A stretch of 6,872 nucleotides of DNA from Campylobacteraceae bacterium (GTDB lineage: Bacteria > Campylobacterota > Campylobacteria > Campylobacterales > Sulfurovaceae). The stretch's first letter is position 1. Each line of letters begins with the position of its first letter. The notes beneath the pieces were generated by a model that was given only the letters and a program-made list of their open reading frames with translations, made no database searches and was not told the origin of the DNA. The position numbers and the translations under genes are program-made. This document shows positions 1 to 6,241 of the stretch, piece after piece. Where the stretch lies: contig JALWZI010000099.1 of assembly GCA_027002755.1 (NCBI GenBank), positions 1 through 6,872 of the forward strand, given 5' to 3'.

Positions 1-249
1 GAAGAGGACAAGGACCTGATGTGTCTGACCAGTGCGGGCAAGATGATCCGGGTCGATATGCAGAGCATCCGCCGCGCCGGCCGGGCCACCTCCGGCGTCA
101 AAGTGGTCAACGTCGAGGGCAAAGACAAAGTGGTCAGCATCGCCAAGTGCCCCAAGGAAGAGAAAGAGGAGGAGCCCACTCCGGAAGGTGAAGAGGCTCC
201 CGCCTCCAATGAACAACAAGTAGAGAACGAACAAGGAAAACTGATATGA
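1..249 (+). CDS. gyrA: DNA gyrase subunit A, C-terminal end (5' part outside window)
   Basis: This is the last part of GyrA, the breakage-reunion subunit of DNA gyrase, which introduces negative supercoils in the cytoplasm using ATP hydrolysed by GyrB. The frame is open from base 1 and ends at TGA 247-249. The visible 82 residues match the last blade of the GyrA C-terminal DNA-wrapping domain: a strand with LMCLTSAGKMIRV, then the typical RRAGRATSGVKVVNV loop-and-strand pattern and a final VVSIAKC strand. After that comes a tail of about 30 residues rich in Glu, Pro and Gln (KEEKEEE onward), acidic and probably disordered, as in many GyrA proteins. The catalytic tyrosine and the GyrA box lie upstream and cannot be seen. 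The stop codon overlaps the asd start (ATGA), which suggests cotranscription and translational coupling. Identity is near certain over ParC because of the blade sequence and the acidic tail. Confidence 0.9.
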   Translation, partial: EEDKDLMCLTSAGKMIRVDMQSIRRAGRATSGVKVVNVEGKDKVVSIAKCPKEEKEEEPTPEGEEAPASNEQQVENEQGKLI

Positions 250-1286
250 GCAGAGCCTACAACATCGCCGTCGTCGGCGCCACCGGTGCCGTCGGCGAAG
301 AGATCTTCCGGATTCTGGAGGAGCAGCAGTTCCCCGTCGGGGAGATCCTGCCTCTCTCCAGTGCCCGGGGTGCGGGCACCGAGATCGAGTGCTGCGGCCG
401 GAGATTCGTCACCGAAGAGCTGACCGAAACGGTCTTTGAGGGCCGTGATATCGACATCGCCTTCTTCAGCGCCGGCGGCAGCGTCTCGGCACGCTATGCC
501 CCCTACGCCGTGGAGGCGGGTACCGTGGTCATCGACAACACCTCCCATTTCCGGATGGATCCCAAGGTTCCGCTGGTGGTTCCCGAGATCAACCCCGAGG
601 ATATCGAGCTGTGGCGGGAGACCGGCATCATCGCCAATCCCAACTGCTCCACGATCCAGATGGTCCTGGCCCTCAAGCCCCTCTACGACCTCTACGGCGG
701 GATCAAGCGGGTCGATGTGAGCACCTACCAGGCGACCAGCGGTGCGGGCAAGAGCGGCATGGAAGAGCTGGTGCGGCAGATGCAGGACTTTTTCGCCTTC
801 AAGCTGGACGAGAGCGAGCACAGCGCTTTCCTGCATCAGATCGCGCTGAACGTCATTCCCCAGATCGACTCGCCCCAGCCCAACGGCTACACCCGGGAGG
901 AGATGAAGATGGTCAACGAGACCAACAAGATCATGCACGCCGATATCGCCGTGAGCGCCACCTGTGTGCGGGTCCCGGTGCTGCGCAGCCACAGTGAATC
1001 GGTCACCGTCACCTTCGACGAGAATGTGGAAGTCGACGTGGAAAAGGTCCGTCTGGCGTTGAGCGAGTTCCCCGATGTGGAGGTGCAGGACGACCTGGAG
1101 CACGGGATCTATCCCATGCCTATCACCGCCACCGACAGCGACATCACCTATGTGGGTCGGATCCGGCGTGACATCTTCGCCCCCAATATCCTGCATATGT
1201 GGGTTGTCGCCGATCAATTGCGCGTCGGTGCGGCCACCAATGCCGTGCGGATCGCTCAGAAATGGATCGAAATGGAGGAGGTGTGA
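246..1286 (+). CDS. asd: Aspartate-semialdehyde dehydrogenase
   Basis: Reduces L-aspartyl-4-phosphate to L-aspartate-4-semialdehyde with NADPH, the branch step toward lysine, diaminopimelate (cell wall), threonine and methionine; cytoplasmic. The protein has 346 residues, the normal family length. The N-terminal dinucleotide-binding loop GATGAVG is at residues 11-17. The catalytic cysteine is Cys134 in NPNCST (131-136). The conserved STYQATSGAGKSG stretch (159-171) carries the family glutamine, Gln162. The substrate-binding and acid/base segment CVRVPVLRSHSE (240-251) contains the conserved Arg and His249. The C-terminal GAATNAVRIAQ segment (329-338) is the usual cofactor-contacting end. The ATG at 246 overlaps the gyrA TGA by four bases and has an AAGGA Shine-Dalgarno at 233-237, eight bases upstream. 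The last codons hold the ribosome binding site of the next gene. All catalytic residues are intact, so the enzyme should be active. Confidence 0.96.
   Translation: MSRAYNIAVVGATGAVGEEIFRILEEQQFPVGEILPLSSARGAGTEIECCGRRFVTEELTETVFEGRDIDIAFFSAGGSVSARYAPYAVEAGTVVIDNTSHFRMDPKVPLVVPEINPEDIELWRETGIIANPNCSTIQMVLALKPLYDLYGGIKRVDVSTYQATSGAGKSGMEELVRQMQDFFAFKLDESEHSAFLHQIALNVIPQIDSPQPNGYTREEMKMVNETNKIMHADIAVSATCVRVPVLRSHSESVTVTFDENVEVDVEKVRLALSEFPDVEVQDDLEHGIYPMPITATDSDITYVGRIRRDIFAPNILHMWVVADQLRVGAATNAVRIAQKWIEMEEV
1274..1281 (+). promoter_or_regulatory. Ribosome binding site fixing the start of the YqhA-family gene
   Basis: GGAGGAGG lies inside the last codons of asd, four bases before the ATG at 1286. 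It selects this ATG over the in-frame upstream ATG at 1199, which sits deep inside asd and would add 29 residues of Arg-rich shadow sequence. The TGATG overlap of stop and start points to translational coupling with asd. Confidence 0.8.
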
Positions 1287-1852
1287 TGAAAGAGACGCAC
1301 ACCGAAGCGGAACACCTGGCTATGGACAAGGCCCATCAGTCCTGGATCGAAGCGGCCTTCGAGAGTGCACTGTGGAGCACCCGCTTTTTCGTATTGCTGG
1401 CGGTCATCTTCAGTATGATCGGCGGCATCGCCCTTTTCATCGTCGCCAGTGTGGATGTCTGGCACGTGGTCGTCTCGGTCTTTCACAACTACTTCGGAGG
1501 CGCTCACCCAGCCAACTTCCATGAGAAGATCGTCGCGGAACTCATCGGTGCCGTGGATCTCTACCTGATCGCCATCGTTCTTTTTATCTTCGGATTCGGC
1601 CTCTACGAGCTCTTCATCTCCAAGATCGACGTAGCTGAGCGCAGCGCCGCCAGCAAGATCCTGGAGATCCATTCTCTCGACGAGCTCAAAGACAAGCTGG
1701 CCAAAGTCATCATCATGGTCCTGATCGTCGGCTTCTTCAAGCGGGCCATGCACACCACCTACGGCGGAGCGCTGGATATGCTGATGCTCGCCGGCGCCAT
1801 TCTTTTCCTGGCCCTGGCCTTCTATTTCATGCACAAGGGAGACTCTCACTGA
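1286..1852 (+). CDS. YqhA / UPF0114 family integral membrane protein
   Basis: A 188-residue inner-membrane protein that I assign to the YqhA (UPF0114) family, whose biochemical role is not established. The N-terminal 30 residues are hydrophilic, with the family-like stretch [19 protein letters not shown] starting near residue 25. Hydrophobic segments lie at about 34-56, 85-111, 138-154 and 161-182, giving three or four membrane passes. Between the second and third is a polar stretch with Lys-Ile-Asp and the motif [19 protein letters not shown] (124-142), typical of the family. No signal peptide, metal site or enzyme motif is apparent. I chose the ATG at 1286 because of the strong GGAGGAGG just upstream and the one-base TGATG junction with asd; the gene shares the same junction with hemE downstream. 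Being sandwiched in a housekeeping operon suggests constitutive expression but does not reveal function. Family assignment is from recognition of the sequence pattern. Confidence 0.82.
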   Translation: MKETHTEAEHLAMDKAHQSWIEAAFESALWSTRFFVLLAVIFSMIGGIALFIVASVDVWHVVVSVFHNYFGGAHPANFHEKIVAELIGAVDLYLIAIVLFIFGFGLYELFISKIDVAERSAASKILEIHSLDELKDKLAKVIIMVLIVGFFKRAMHTTYGGALDMLMLAGAILFLALAFYFMHKGDSH

Positions 1853-2895
1853 TGAGCCAAAAGATCTTCGTCGATGCCTGCTTCGGGCGACCCACCCCCT
1901 ATACCCCGGTCTGGATGATGCGCCAGGCGGGCCGCTACCTTCCCGAATATATGGAGGTCCGCCAAAAAGCGGGCAACTTCCTCAACCTCTGCCACAATCC
2001 CGAACTGGCGGCGGAGGTAACCCTGCAGCCGGTCGACATCGTCGGTGTCGATGCGGCGATCCTCTTCAGTGATATCCTCGTGGTCCCCAACGAAATGGGG
2101 ATGGCCCTCGATTTTGTCAAAGGGGAAGGTCCGGTCTTCGCCGAACCAATCCGTGACCGAGAGGATCTGGACGCCCTCATCGGCGGGGAAGAGGCGGCAG
2201 ACAAGCTCACCTACGTCTACGAGACGATCCGCCTCGTCCGGGAGCGCCTGGCCGACGACAAAGCCCTCATCGGGTTCGCCGGCGCCCCCTGGACCCTGGC
2301 CACCTATATGATCGAGGGCCAGGGGACCAAGACCTACACCTTGTGCAAGAAGATGATGTACACCGATCCCGAGCTGCTCCATGCGATCCTGCGCAAGGTC
2401 ACCGACGTGGTCAAGCTCTATCTGGAGAAGCAGATCCTCGCCGGTGCGGATGTGGTTCAGATCTTCGACAGCTGGGCCGCCGCCATCGAGCCCAGCAAAT
2501 ACGACGAGTTCTCCTGGAAATATATGGTTGAGATCGCCGAATACCTCAAAGAGAAGTACCCCCACATCCCCGTTATCATGTTCCCCAAGGGAATCGCCGC
2601 TTTCGTGGAGCGGGGCTGGGTCTACGGCAACTTCGACGTCTTCGGTGTGGACTGGGGCACCCCCATGGCCCTGGCCAAGGAGAGACTGGGAGATCGCTAT
2701 GTGCTGCAGGGCAATATGGAGCCCTGCCGCCTCTATTCCAAGGAAGCGACAAAAGAGTGCGTCTCCTCTCTCGCCGAACTGATGAAAGAGGGACGCCACA
2801 TCTTCAACCTGGGCCACGGTATCCTCCCCGATGTCCCGGTGGAGAACGCCAAATATTTCGTCAGCCTCTGCAAAGAACTCAGCCGGCGGGATTGA
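1852..2895 (+). CDS. hemE: Uroporphyrinogen III decarboxylase
   Basis: Removes four carboxyl groups from the acetate side chains of uroporphyrinogen III to give coproporphyrinogen III in haem biosynthesis; a cytoplasmic, cofactor-free TIM-barrel enzyme. The protein is 347 residues, as usual for bacterial HemE. Signature 1, [15 protein letters not shown], is at 19-33 and supplies the substrate-binding arginines Arg24 and Arg28. The essential aspartate is Asp74 in LFSDILVVP. Signature 2, [16 protein letters not shown], is at 141-156 and contains the active-site Tyr152. Ser207 (DSWAA) and His322 (LGHGI) match the remaining conserved substrate-contacting residues. The ATG at 1852 shares one base with the stop of the upstream membrane-protein gene, and GGGAG at 1837-1841 serves as its Shine-Dalgarno. 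It is the last gene of the compact plus-strand run; the next gene starts after a 32-base gap and has different composition. No key residue is missing. Confidence 0.97.
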   Translation: MSQKIFVDACFGRPTPYTPVWMMRQAGRYLPEYMEVRQKAGNFLNLCHNPELAAEVTLQPVDIVGVDAAILFSDILVVPNEMGMALDFVKGEGPVFAEPIRDREDLDALIGGEEAADKLTYVYETIRLVRERLADDKALIGFAGAPWTLATYMIEGQGTKTYTLCKKMMYTDPELLHAILRKVTDVVKLYLEKQILAGADVVQIFDSWAAAIEPSKYDEFSWKYMVEIAEYLKEKYPHIPVIMFPKGIAAFVERGWVYGNFDVFGVDWGTPMALAKERLGDRYVLQGNMEPCRLYSKEATKECVSSLAELMKEGRHIFNLGHGILPDVPVENAKYFVSLCKELSRRD

Positions 2896-2927
2896 ATCGG
2901 CCAGAGTTTCAGGATAGATAGACTCCC
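2896..2927 (+). other. Short gap between hemE and the GGDEF gene
   Basis: These 32 bases are the only gap on the plus strand before the convergent junction. I see no hairpin followed by a T run, hence no intrinsic terminator for the gyrA-hemE operon. TAGATA at 2915-2920 resembles a -10 box but lies only seven bases from the ATG, too close to serve that gene well. An in-frame TAG at 2919-2921 rules out an earlier start for the GGDEF protein. The only Shine-Dalgarno-like string, AGGA at 2911-2914, is 13 bases from the ATG, longer than optimal. Confidence 0.5.
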
Positions 2928-3989
2928 ATGAAGATTGCTAGGCTTTCAGAGATCCTTCAGCAACTCGACAAAGAAAGCTATTACTGGCAGATCGGGTTTT
3001 ACGGTCTAGTGACCGCGATGACCTCTCACGCTCTTTTTATGCTACTTTTTATATTCTTGGATATTCCCATTTTGGTAGCTGTTAATCTTCTGAGTGTCGG
3101 TATTTATCTTTATTGTATCTTTGTTTTAGGAATTCCTACACTCAGGAGCAAAGATGATTCCAAGATCGGATGGCTCGTTTATGGAGAGCTCATCGGGAGC
3201 AACTTCCTCGCTACCTGGTTACTCGGCAAAGAGGCCGGATTTCAGTTCTACTTCTATATTCCCGCTATGCTTCCGTTCTTTATTAACAGCTATTCAAGAA
3301 TAGTCTATTTTCTACGCCTTGCTTTCATTGTTTTTCTCGCTCTATGGGTTGACATAAGCCCTCTTTTCGAATATTCCCGCCTCCCAATAGATTCCCTGTG
3401 GCTCCAACGTTTTCATTGGCTGAATCTACTGATTTTCCTCCTGATTATCAGCGCACTCTCTTATCTATATGCTTTGAAAGAACAGGCGTTTAGCCGTCAA
3501 CTGATACACGACCTGAAAAGAGATCCCCTTACAGATCTTTTCAATCGACGTGCCTTGAGTGAGATGGTTGAGGAATGCCAAAAAACATCATCTCGTCTCG
3601 GAGTCTTGTTGTTGGATATCGATCATTTTAAGAAAATCAATGACAGTTTCGGACATGAATGTGGAGATCATGTATTGGAACAACTTGCATCAAAGTTGAA
3701 AAAAATCTGTCCTAACCAAAAGATTCTTCGATGGGGTGGAGAAGAGTTCTTGATTCTCTTCCCAGACACCGATGCCGATACACTCTATTTAGAGGCGGAA
3801 CGAATCCGTAAAATGATTCAGTCTTCCATCCTCCATTACGAGGAAAAGAGGCTTAAAATGACGGTCACAATCGGTTCAACATTGTATGAGAGGGATACTG
3901 AAAGCTTTCGTGATGCTCTTTTACGAGCGGATTTTGCACTTTATCAAGGGAAACAAGACGGTAGGAATCGCGTAATTCTGCACTACTAA
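2928..3989 (+). CDS. Membrane-bound GGDEF protein, probable diguanylate cyclase
   Basis: Likely makes cyclic di-GMP from two GTP at the inner membrane, in response to a signal sensed by its N-terminal half. The protein has 353 residues. Hydrophobic segments at about 20-43, 45-68, 80-98, 106-120, 124-143 and 163-182 suggest five or six membrane passes; I cannot assign them to a named sensor domain. A short linker helix leads to DPLTDLFNRR (199-208), the usual entry to a GGDEF domain. The metal-binding aspartate is Asp230 in LLLDIDHFKKIND, the guanine-binding Asn is Asn238, and GH..GD follows (242-247). The signature is GGEEF (270-274), a variant seen in active cyclases. The C-terminal K342..R346 pair (GKQDGRNRV) is present. 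The inhibitory I-site RxxD is absent: the corresponding residues 261-264 are CPNQ. There is no EAL or HD-GYP domain. The gene is clearly AT-richer than its neighbours and has a weak ribosome binding site. It may be an acquired gene. Cyclase activity is inferred from intact residues. Confidence 0.88.
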   Translation: MKIARLSEILQQLDKESYYWQIGFYGLVTAMTSHALFMLLFIFLDIPILVAVNLLSVGIYLYCIFVLGIPTLRSKDDSKIGWLVYGELIGSNFLATWLLGKEAGFQFYFYIPAMLPFFINSYSRIVYFLRLAFIVFLALWVDISPLFEYSRLPIDSLWLQRFHWLNLLIFLLIISALSYLYALKEQAFSRQLIHDLKRDPLTDLFNRRALSEMVEECQKTSSRLGVLLLDIDHFKKINDSFGHECGDHVLEQLASKLKKICPNQKILRWGGEEFLILFPDTDADTLYLEAERIRKMIQSSILHYEEKRLKMTVTIGSTLYERDTESFRDALLRADFALYQGKQDGRNRVILHY

Positions 3990-4009
3990 CCCATCTCTTT
4001 TCCGCATTC
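3990..4009. other. Tail-to-tail junction between the GGDEF gene and pfkA
   Basis: Twenty bases separate the TAA of the GGDEF gene from the TGA of pfkA on the opposite strand. A weak inverted repeat, CTCAAT (4009-4014) and ATTGAG (4022-4027) with a seven-base loop, covers the pfkA stop. It has a stem of only six pairs, mostly A-T, and no T run on either side in either direction, so I do not call it a terminator. Transcripts from the two operons therefore probably overlap unless another mechanism stops them. Confidence 0.5.
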
Positions 4010-4969
4010 TCAATCCAGAATATTGAGCATTGCCAGGTGACGGGGATTGATCCGGTATTTATTGTTGACGATATCGTCGATCCCCATCATACCGAATCCC
4101 CCTTCATTGTAGACGACGACTTTGTTGGAGTGTTCGCTTTTGAGCAGATGATCCACCGCCCGAACGGTGAACTCGAAGCCCATCAGTCGGTCATAACTGC
4201 TGGGAGCACCTCCCCGCTGGATATGACCCAGGACCGTGATCCGGGTCTCCATCCCCATACTCTCTTCGAGCCACGCAGCGATCTCCTGGGTTTTATGGGT
4301 TCCTTCCGCCACGATAGCCAGGATATAGCCCCGCCCGTGGGCGATCTCATCTTTGAGCCGCGCTTCGGTGACCGGGCGGTTGAAATCGACTTCCGGAATC
4401 ACGCAGATCTCCGCTCCGGAGCCCAGAGCCGAGATCACCGCCAGATAGCCGCACTCCCGTCCCATCACCTCCACGACGAAGGCCCGGTTGAAGGTGGAGG
4501 CGGTGTCATAGATTCTGTCCAGAGCATCCCGGATAGTGTTGAGCGCCGTATCGACCCCCAGGCAGTATTCGGTCCCGTAGATATCGTTGTCGATAGTGGT
4601 AGGAATACCTACAAAATTGAGGGGAAACTCTTTGCTGAAGATATCCATCGCCCGAAAAGATCCGTCACCGCCCAGAACCACCAGGCCGTCGATCTCATGC
4701 TTTTGGAGGTTCTCGTAGGCCTGACGGCGGTAGGCGGCATCGTAGAACCGTTTGGAGCGGGAGGAGCGGATCACGCAGCCGCCCCGGTGAAGGATCCCCG
4801 CCACATCCCGGTGCTCCGCCTTTTTGATCCGGCCGTCGATGAGGCCTTCCAGACCGTCATAGATCAGGTAGGGGGTCTCCCCTTTTTTGTAGAGATAGTC
4901 GACAAACTTCTTGACCGCCGCGTTCATTCCGGGGGCGTCTCCCCCCGATCCCATAATCGCCAGTGCCAC
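4010..4969 (-). CDS. pfkA: 6-phosphofructokinase, PfkA type
   Basis: Phosphorylates fructose-6-phosphate to fructose-1,6-bisphosphate, the committing step of glycolysis, in the cytoplasm. The 319-residue length is standard for the bacterial PfkA family. The phosphate-donor loop GSGGDAPGMN is at 7-16 and GGDGS at 100-104. The glycine in this second loop, where PPi-dependent enzymes carry Asp, favours ATP as donor. The catalytic aspartate is Asp127 in TIDND (125-129). Fructose-6-phosphate contacts are Arg162, MGR (169-171), Glu222 in AEGT, Arg243, His249 and Arg252 (HIQRGG). Residue 124 is Thr, where ATP enzymes usually have Gly and PPi enzymes Lys. Tyr at 154 stands where the E. coli enzyme has effector-binding Arg154, so ADP/PEP control may differ. 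Translation starts at GTG (4969-4967): an in-frame TAG two codons upstream, which is also the pgi stop, excludes earlier starts. Third visible gene of the pgm-pgi-pfkA run. Confidence 0.94.
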   Translation of the reverse strand: MALAIMGSGGDAPGMNAAVKKFVDYLYKKGETPYLIYDGLEGLIDGRIKKAEHRDVAGILHRGGCVIRSSRSKRFYDAAYRRQAYENLQKHEIDGLVVLGGDGSFRAMDIFSKEFPLNFVGIPTTIDNDIYGTEYCLGVDTALNTIRDALDRIYDTASTFNRAFVVEVMGRECGYLAVISALGSGAEICVIPEVDFNRPVTEARLKDEIAHGRGYILAIVAEGTHKTQEIAAWLEESMGMETRITVLGHIQRGGAPSSYDRLMGFEFTVRAVDHLLKSEHSNKVVVYNEGGFGMMGIDDIVNNKYRINPRHLAMLNILD

Positions 4970-4972
4970 GAT

Positions 4973-6241
4973 CTAATCCTTTGTCCCGGAGATTTGCCGG
5001 AATCTCTCTTTGAGAATCTGTTTCCCCTCTTCCACACCGGGTTGATCGTAGGGATCGACCTCCAGTATCGCCGCCGTGGCCGAGGTGAGGAGTTCATAAT
5101 GATAGATCAGTTCTCCCAGATGCTCCTCGTCGAGACGGTCCAGGACGATCATATCCGTAGGGACTCCGTGCCGGCGGACGCTTTCGTAGGTGGCGTCACA
5201 CTCCGCTTCCAGTAGCATCCCCAGACTCGAGCCCTCCACATAGGCACTCGATTCCAGGTATTTCAATTCCAGTGCAGGGATCGGCAGATCCCTTCCGAAC
5301 TCCTTGACCTTGAGGAAGGTCACGGTTTTGTCCTGCGGTCCCTGGACGATCAACTGAAGAAAGCTGTGCTGATCCACCGAGCCGATCTGCCCCAGCGGGG
5401 TCAAGCCTCTCTGTTCTCCGCTTTCGGAGATCTTGCCCAGGGACTCTCCCCACAGCTGTACATACCACGCACTCAGATCCTCCAGACAGCTGCCGTAGGC
5501 AAAGAGAACGTTCATCGGATATCGTTCTCGGTGCTCGGCCAGGAAAAGCGCTTTGTGCAACAGGAGATCCTCGAGATCACTCCAGAAGCGCCTGCCATAC
5601 GCTGCCGCGCCTTTCAGCAGACTCCGTGTATCGTATCCTGCCAGGGTCAACGGTACCAGCCCCACCGCGCTCAGGACAGAAAAACGTCCGCCCACATTGG
5701 ACGGGACGGCGAAATGCTCCAGATCGTAATGTCGGGCAAAGGACCAAAGTGGCGATCCTTCGTCGGTGACGACCCAGATACGTCGTCGGTCTCTGCCGGC
5801 GATCTTGAGATCGAAATGGGCCACCGCCGCTCTGAAGATCGAGAGCGTCTCGATGGTCCCGCCCGATTTGGAGATGAGCAGAAAGAGCGTCCGTTCCCGA
5901 TCGATCCTTGCGAACTTTTCGGCGATATCCAATGGATCGGTGTTTTCCAGAAAGAGCAGTTCTTTGATATCCGGCCGCCCGACCCGCAGTGCCCTGTCGA
6001 TCGCCTTGGCCCCCAGAGAGGAACCGCCGATGCCGATCACCGCCAGGGTCTCCACCTCCCTGGGGAGCCCGTCTCTCGCAAGCGATTCCACCCTTCCAAT
6101 CAGACCCTCCTCTGTTTCGGGCAGGTGATAGTAACCGCTGATGCCCTGCTCCTTCTCCCACTGCAGACGATCCCGTACCATGGCGATGCGTCGATACCCC
6201 TCCTCGCTCTCGTTTCTCCAGGGCATCCGAAATTCGATCAT
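4973..6241 (-). CDS. pgi: Glucose-6-phosphate isomerase
   Basis: Interconverts glucose-6-phosphate and fructose-6-phosphate in the cytoplasm, for glycolysis or gluconeogenesis. The protein has 422 residues: the short bacterial form, against about 550 in E. coli. It has two SIS-type sugar-phosphate folds. Phosphate-binding motifs are IGIGGSSLG (69-77) and SKSGGTIET (124-132). Family signature 1, [14 protein letters not shown], is at 182-195 and includes Arg186. The base Glu266 is in WGESLGK, ring-opening His292 in SVDQHSFLQ, and the C-terminal Lys407 in PGVEEGK, the end of signature 2. All the catalytic residues expected are present. The ATG at 6241 overlaps the pgm stop by four bases (ATGA) and has a perfect AGGAGG five bases upstream; internal methionines at 6 and 21 lack such support. 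Two bases past the stop region, pfkA begins, so product and next enzyme in the path are made from one message. Confidence 0.96.
   Translation of the reverse strand: MIEFRMPWRNESEEGYRRIAMVRDRLQWEKEQGISGYYHLPETEEGLIGRVESLARDGLPREVETLAVIGIGGSSLGAKAIDRALRVGRPDIKELLFLENTDPLDIAEKFARIDRERTLFLLISKSGGTIETLSIFRAAVAHFDLKIAGRDRRRIWVVTDEGSPLWSFARHYDLEHFAVPSNVGGRFSVLSAVGLVPLTLAGYDTRSLLKGAAAYGRRFWSDLEDLLLHKALFLAEHRERYPMNVLFAYGSCLEDLSAWYVQLWGESLGKISESGEQRGLTPLGQIGSVDQHSFLQLIVQGPQDKTVTFLKVKEFGRDLPIPALELKYLESSAYVEGSSLGMLLEAECDATYESVRRHGVPTDMIVLDRLDEEHLGELIYHYELLTSATAAILEVDPYDQPGVEEGKQILKERFRQISGTKD
4977..4982 (-). promoter_or_regulatory. Ribosome binding site for the GTG start of pfkA
   Basis: AAAGGA, read on the minus strand, lies inside the last codons of pgi, seven bases before the GTG at 4969. 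Together with the in-frame stop just upstream it fixes this unusual start codon. Confidence 0.75.

Noticed and set aside
1256..1849. Open frame of 197 codons on the minus strand opposite the YqhA-family gene
   Set aside because: It is rich in Asp, Glu, His and Gln as expected for the complement of a membrane-protein gene, and has no family resemblance.
1846..2817. Open frame of 323 codons on the minus strand opposite hemE
   Set aside because: It mirrors hemE codons in GC-rich sequence, resembles no family I know and has low-complexity Asp/Glu/Gly/His-rich composition. hemE is complete with all catalytic residues.
2911..2922. Short GATAGATAGA repeat before the GGDEF gene as a phase-variable tract
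   Set aside because: There are only about two and a half units, too few for slipped-strand variation, and the tract is outside the coding sequence.
4009..4027. Inverted repeat CTCAAT/ATTGAG at the pfkA stop as a possible terminator
   Set aside because: The stem is only six pairs and weak, with no T run on either side; such repeats occur by chance.
2888..4050. Direct match GGGATTGA at 2888-2895 and 4043-4050 flanking the AT-rich GGDEF gene, as a possible insertion-site duplication
   Set aside because: Eight bases is within chance for the stretch compared, the copies lie inside coding sequence of hemE and pfkA, and no integrase, transposase or terminal inverted repeat is present.
4037..5215. 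Open frame of 392 codons on the plus strand opposite pfkA and the end of pgi
   Set aside because: It runs across two confirmed genes on the other strand and across their junction, has no recognisable domain, and is explained by codon bias of the true genes.
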